From an uncultured Lachnospiraceae bacterium (GTDB lineage Bacteria > Bacillota > Clostridia > Lachnospirales > Lachnospiraceae), in assembly GCA_902782815.1 (NCBI GenBank), contig CACZOS010000026.1, positions 1 through 7,319 of the forward strand: a stretch of DNA of 7,319 bases, read 5' to 3'. The position numbers and the translations under genes were made by a program. This document shows positions 5,942 through 7,319 of this stretch, piece after piece. Under the pieces are notes generated by a model, which saw nothing but the letters and a program-made list of their open reading frames with translations, searched no databases and had not been told where the DNA came from. Every line of letters starts with the position of its first letter. Position 1 is the first letter of the stretch.

Positions 5942-6052
5942 GGGGTTTTGCAGATATTTTTTCAAACTGTAAAGACTTCGTGGCGGCCGGGAACCCTTTG
6001 ACATGGCAGATCATTATGCGGCCAGCGTAGAAGAAGCTTTGCCCGGCATCTC

Positions 6053-6086
6053 TTGATTTTCCGTCCGCGATCGGCTATGGTATAAA
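6053..6086 (+). promoter_or_regulatory. Candidate promoter for cca
   Basis: TTGATT (6053-6058) is followed after 17 nt by TATGGT (6076-6081), which overlaps TATAAA (6081-6086). Either may be the -10 box; TATAAA is the better hexamer but is 22 nt from TTGATT. The implied leader before cca is only about 40 nt. The rest of the 337-bp gap between pgcA and cca holds the pgcA leader and promoter, and I see no other gene in it. Confidence 0.4.
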
Positions 6087-6100
6087 GATGGAGCGGAGGA

Positions 6101-6121
6101 GCAGGCGCCGCGGCGCCGTGC
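6101..6121 (+). other. GC-only palindrome directly before the cca ribosome binding site
   Basis: GGCGCCGCGGCGCC (6104-6117) is a perfect 14-bp palindrome. With one bulged G (6118) the stem extends to GCA (6101-6103) / TGC (6119-6121). The base of this hairpin touches AGGAGG at 6122-6127, so its stability could set access to the cca start. There is no T run, so it is not a terminator. Confidence 0.5.
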
Positions 6122-6132
6122 AGGAGGAACGT

Positions 6133-7319
6133 ATGAGATATGAGATTACACTGCCCGCCGGAGCGGCGCAGATACTGAGAAAACTGAATCAGGCCGGATA
6201 CGAGGCTTATGTGGTGGGCGGCTGTGTGCGCGATGCGCTGCTGGACCGGGAGCCGGGCGACTGGGACATCACGACGTCCGCCTCGCCGCAGGAGGTGAAG
6301 GCTCTGTTCCGCCGCACCATCGATACCGGCATTCAGCACGGGACCGTGACCGTACTGGCGGGCGGGGGCAGTTACGAGGTGACCACCTACCGGCTGGACG
6401 GCGTCTACGAGGACGGCCGGCATCCGAAGCAGGTCACGTTTACGCGGTCGCTGACGGAGGATCTGGCGCGGCGGGATTTCACGATCAATGCCATGGCCTA
6501 CCACCCGGAAGAGGGCGTGGTGGACCGCTTCGGAGGCATGGAGGATCTCGCGGCGCGCGTGATCCGCGCGGTCGGCGTACCGGCGGAGCGCTTTCAGGAG
6601 GATGCGCTCCGCATCCTGCGGGCCGTCCGTTTTTCCGCGCAGCTGGACTTTGCCATTGAAGCGGAGACGCAGCGGGCCATCCGGGATTTCGCCCCGCGGC
6701 TCTCACTGATCAGCCGCGAGAGGATCCGCGTGGAGCTGGACAAGCTGCTCTGCTCGGATCACCCGGAACGTTTCCTCACGCTGCAGGAGACCGGCATCAC
6801 CGCCATGCTCTTTCCGGAATTTGACCGCATGCTGGAAATGCCGCAGAACAATTCCTACCATTGCTACGATGTGGGCACGCACACCATCGAGGTGGTGAAG
6901 GCCGTACCAGCCGACCGGGTGCTGCGCTGGACGGCTCTGCTGCATGACGTGGGGAAACTAGCCACCCGCACGACGGACGAGAAGGGCGTTGATCACTTCT
7001 ACGGCCATGCGAAGGAGAGCGCCGCCTTTGCGGAGCGCTTCCTGCGGGACCTGCGCTTTGACAATCACACCATCAGCGAAGTGACCCTGCTGGTGCGCTA
7101 CCACGACGCCTGGTTCGACGGCAGCGCGAAGGTCACGCGCCGTGTGATGGCCCGGGTCGGGGCGGACCATTTCCCCGCGCTCCTGACCATCGCCCGGGCG
7201 GATGCGCACGCGAAGAGCGCCTACGGGCAGGAGCAGCTGCTCCCGAAATACGATGAAGTGGAGCGGCGCTATCATGAGATCCTGGCGGCCGGGGAATGCA
7301 CCAGCCTGAAGGATCTGGC
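6133..7319 (+). CDS. cca: CCA tRNA nucleotidyltransferase with HD domain (3' end outside window)
   Basis: Adds or repairs the 3'-terminal CCA of tRNAs from CTP and ATP without a nucleic-acid template. The frame is open from ATG 6133 to the window edge: 395 complete codons, no stop. AGGAGG at 6122-6127 lies 5 nt upstream. Class II nucleotidyltransferase motifs are clear: GGCVRD (29-34), the metal-binding pair Asp43/Asp45 in GDWDITTSA (42-50), RRDFTINAMAY (113-123), and EDALRILRAVRFSAQL (156-171), which belongs to the nucleotide-recognition region. An HD phosphohydrolase domain follows with His250, HDVGK (271-275) and GHAKES (291-296), as in HD-containing bacterial Cca enzymes. Such domains can remove phosphate from tRNA ends or cyclic nucleotides. 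The class also includes poly(A) polymerases, but the HD domain and motif set favour Cca. Family members of this type are typically a little over 400 aa, so only a short C-terminal piece should be missing. Coding GC is well above that of truA or lysC. Confidence 0.93.
   Translation, partial: MRYEITLPAGAAQILRKLNQAGYEAYVVGGCVRDALLDREPGDWDITTSASPQEVKALFRRTIDTGIQHGTVTVLAGGGSYEVTTYRLDGVYEDGRHPKQVTFTRSLTEDLARRDFTINAMAYHPEEGVVDRFGGMEDLAARVIRAVGVPAERFQEDALRILRAVRFSAQLDFAIEAETQRAIRDFAPRLSLISRERIRVELDKLLCSDHPERFLTLQETGITAMLFPEFDRMLEMPQNNSYHCYDVGTHTIEVVKAVPADRVLRWTALLHDVGKLATRTTDEKGVDHFYGHAKESAAFAERFLRDLRFDNHTISEVTLLVRYHDAWFDGSAKVTRRVMARVGADHFPALLTIARADAHAKSAYGQEQLLPKYDEVERRYHEILAAGECTSLKDL

Noticed and set aside
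5367..5972. 201-aa open frame on the + strand opposite pgcA
   Set aside because: It is antisense to the TASHNP-containing half of the mutase and runs through its promoter. Long shadow frames are expected in GC-rich coding DNA.
5998..6003. TTGACA on the + strand as the cca -35 box
   Set aside because: No acceptable -10 hexamer lies 16-18 nt downstream (the sequence there is GCCAGC); the TATGGT/TATAAA site at 6076-6086 is better placed.
5962..7275. Several 73-180-aa open frames on the - strand opposite cca
   Set aside because: They are short, antisense to a gene with all CCA-transferase motifs, and have Arg/Pro/Ala-rich shadow composition.

Overview
The window looks like chromosomal housekeeping DNA from a Gram-positive anaerobe of the Clostridia, most likely Lachnospiraceae or a relative. 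This rests on the strong AGGAGG-type ribosome binding sites, the protein families and how their sequences read, and compact gene spacing with simple intrinsic terminators. No phage, transposase, CRISPR, tRNA or rRNA gene is visible.

Layout. Bases 1-549 (+) hold the 3' end of a TPR-repeat protein, closed by an intrinsic terminator at 557-586. Then comes a two-gene unit on the + strand: an unrecognised helical protein (656-1234) overlapping by 14 nt with truA, a tRNA pseudouridine synthase (1221-1955). The 540-bp gap between truA and the convergent aspartate kinase gene is full of repeats. It holds a staggered 16-bp tandem repeat, a nested inverted-repeat element (1993-2103), four tandem 64-bp units (2131-2386) and a long hairpin after the kinase (2434-2486). 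On the - strand follow lysC (2498-3814) and an alpha-phosphohexomutase of the PgcA type (4113-5795), separated by a clear terminator and a probable lysC promoter region. A divergent regulatory gap (5796-6132) leads to cca (+, 6133 to the window end), a CCA-adding enzyme with an HD domain that is cut off by the window edge.

Functions. TruA and Cca both act on tRNA (anticodon-arm pseudouridylation and 3'-CCA synthesis/repair). LysC starts the aspartate amino-acid pathway, and PgcA interconverts glucose phosphates. They are neighbours rather than one pathway.

The most notable things are the repeat-packed truA-lysC gap and a sharp compositional break inside the phosphoglucomutase gene near base 5040. 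Everything left of the break is near 50% GC, and the coding sequence to its right (5' half of the mutase, cca) is about 62-72% GC with different codon choice. The mutase reading frame is nevertheless continuous and complete. The window is therefore a mosaic, formed either by recombination in a conserved gene or by a chimeric assembly. I did not find a convincing new enzymatic system; the repeat region is the best candidate for something undescribed.
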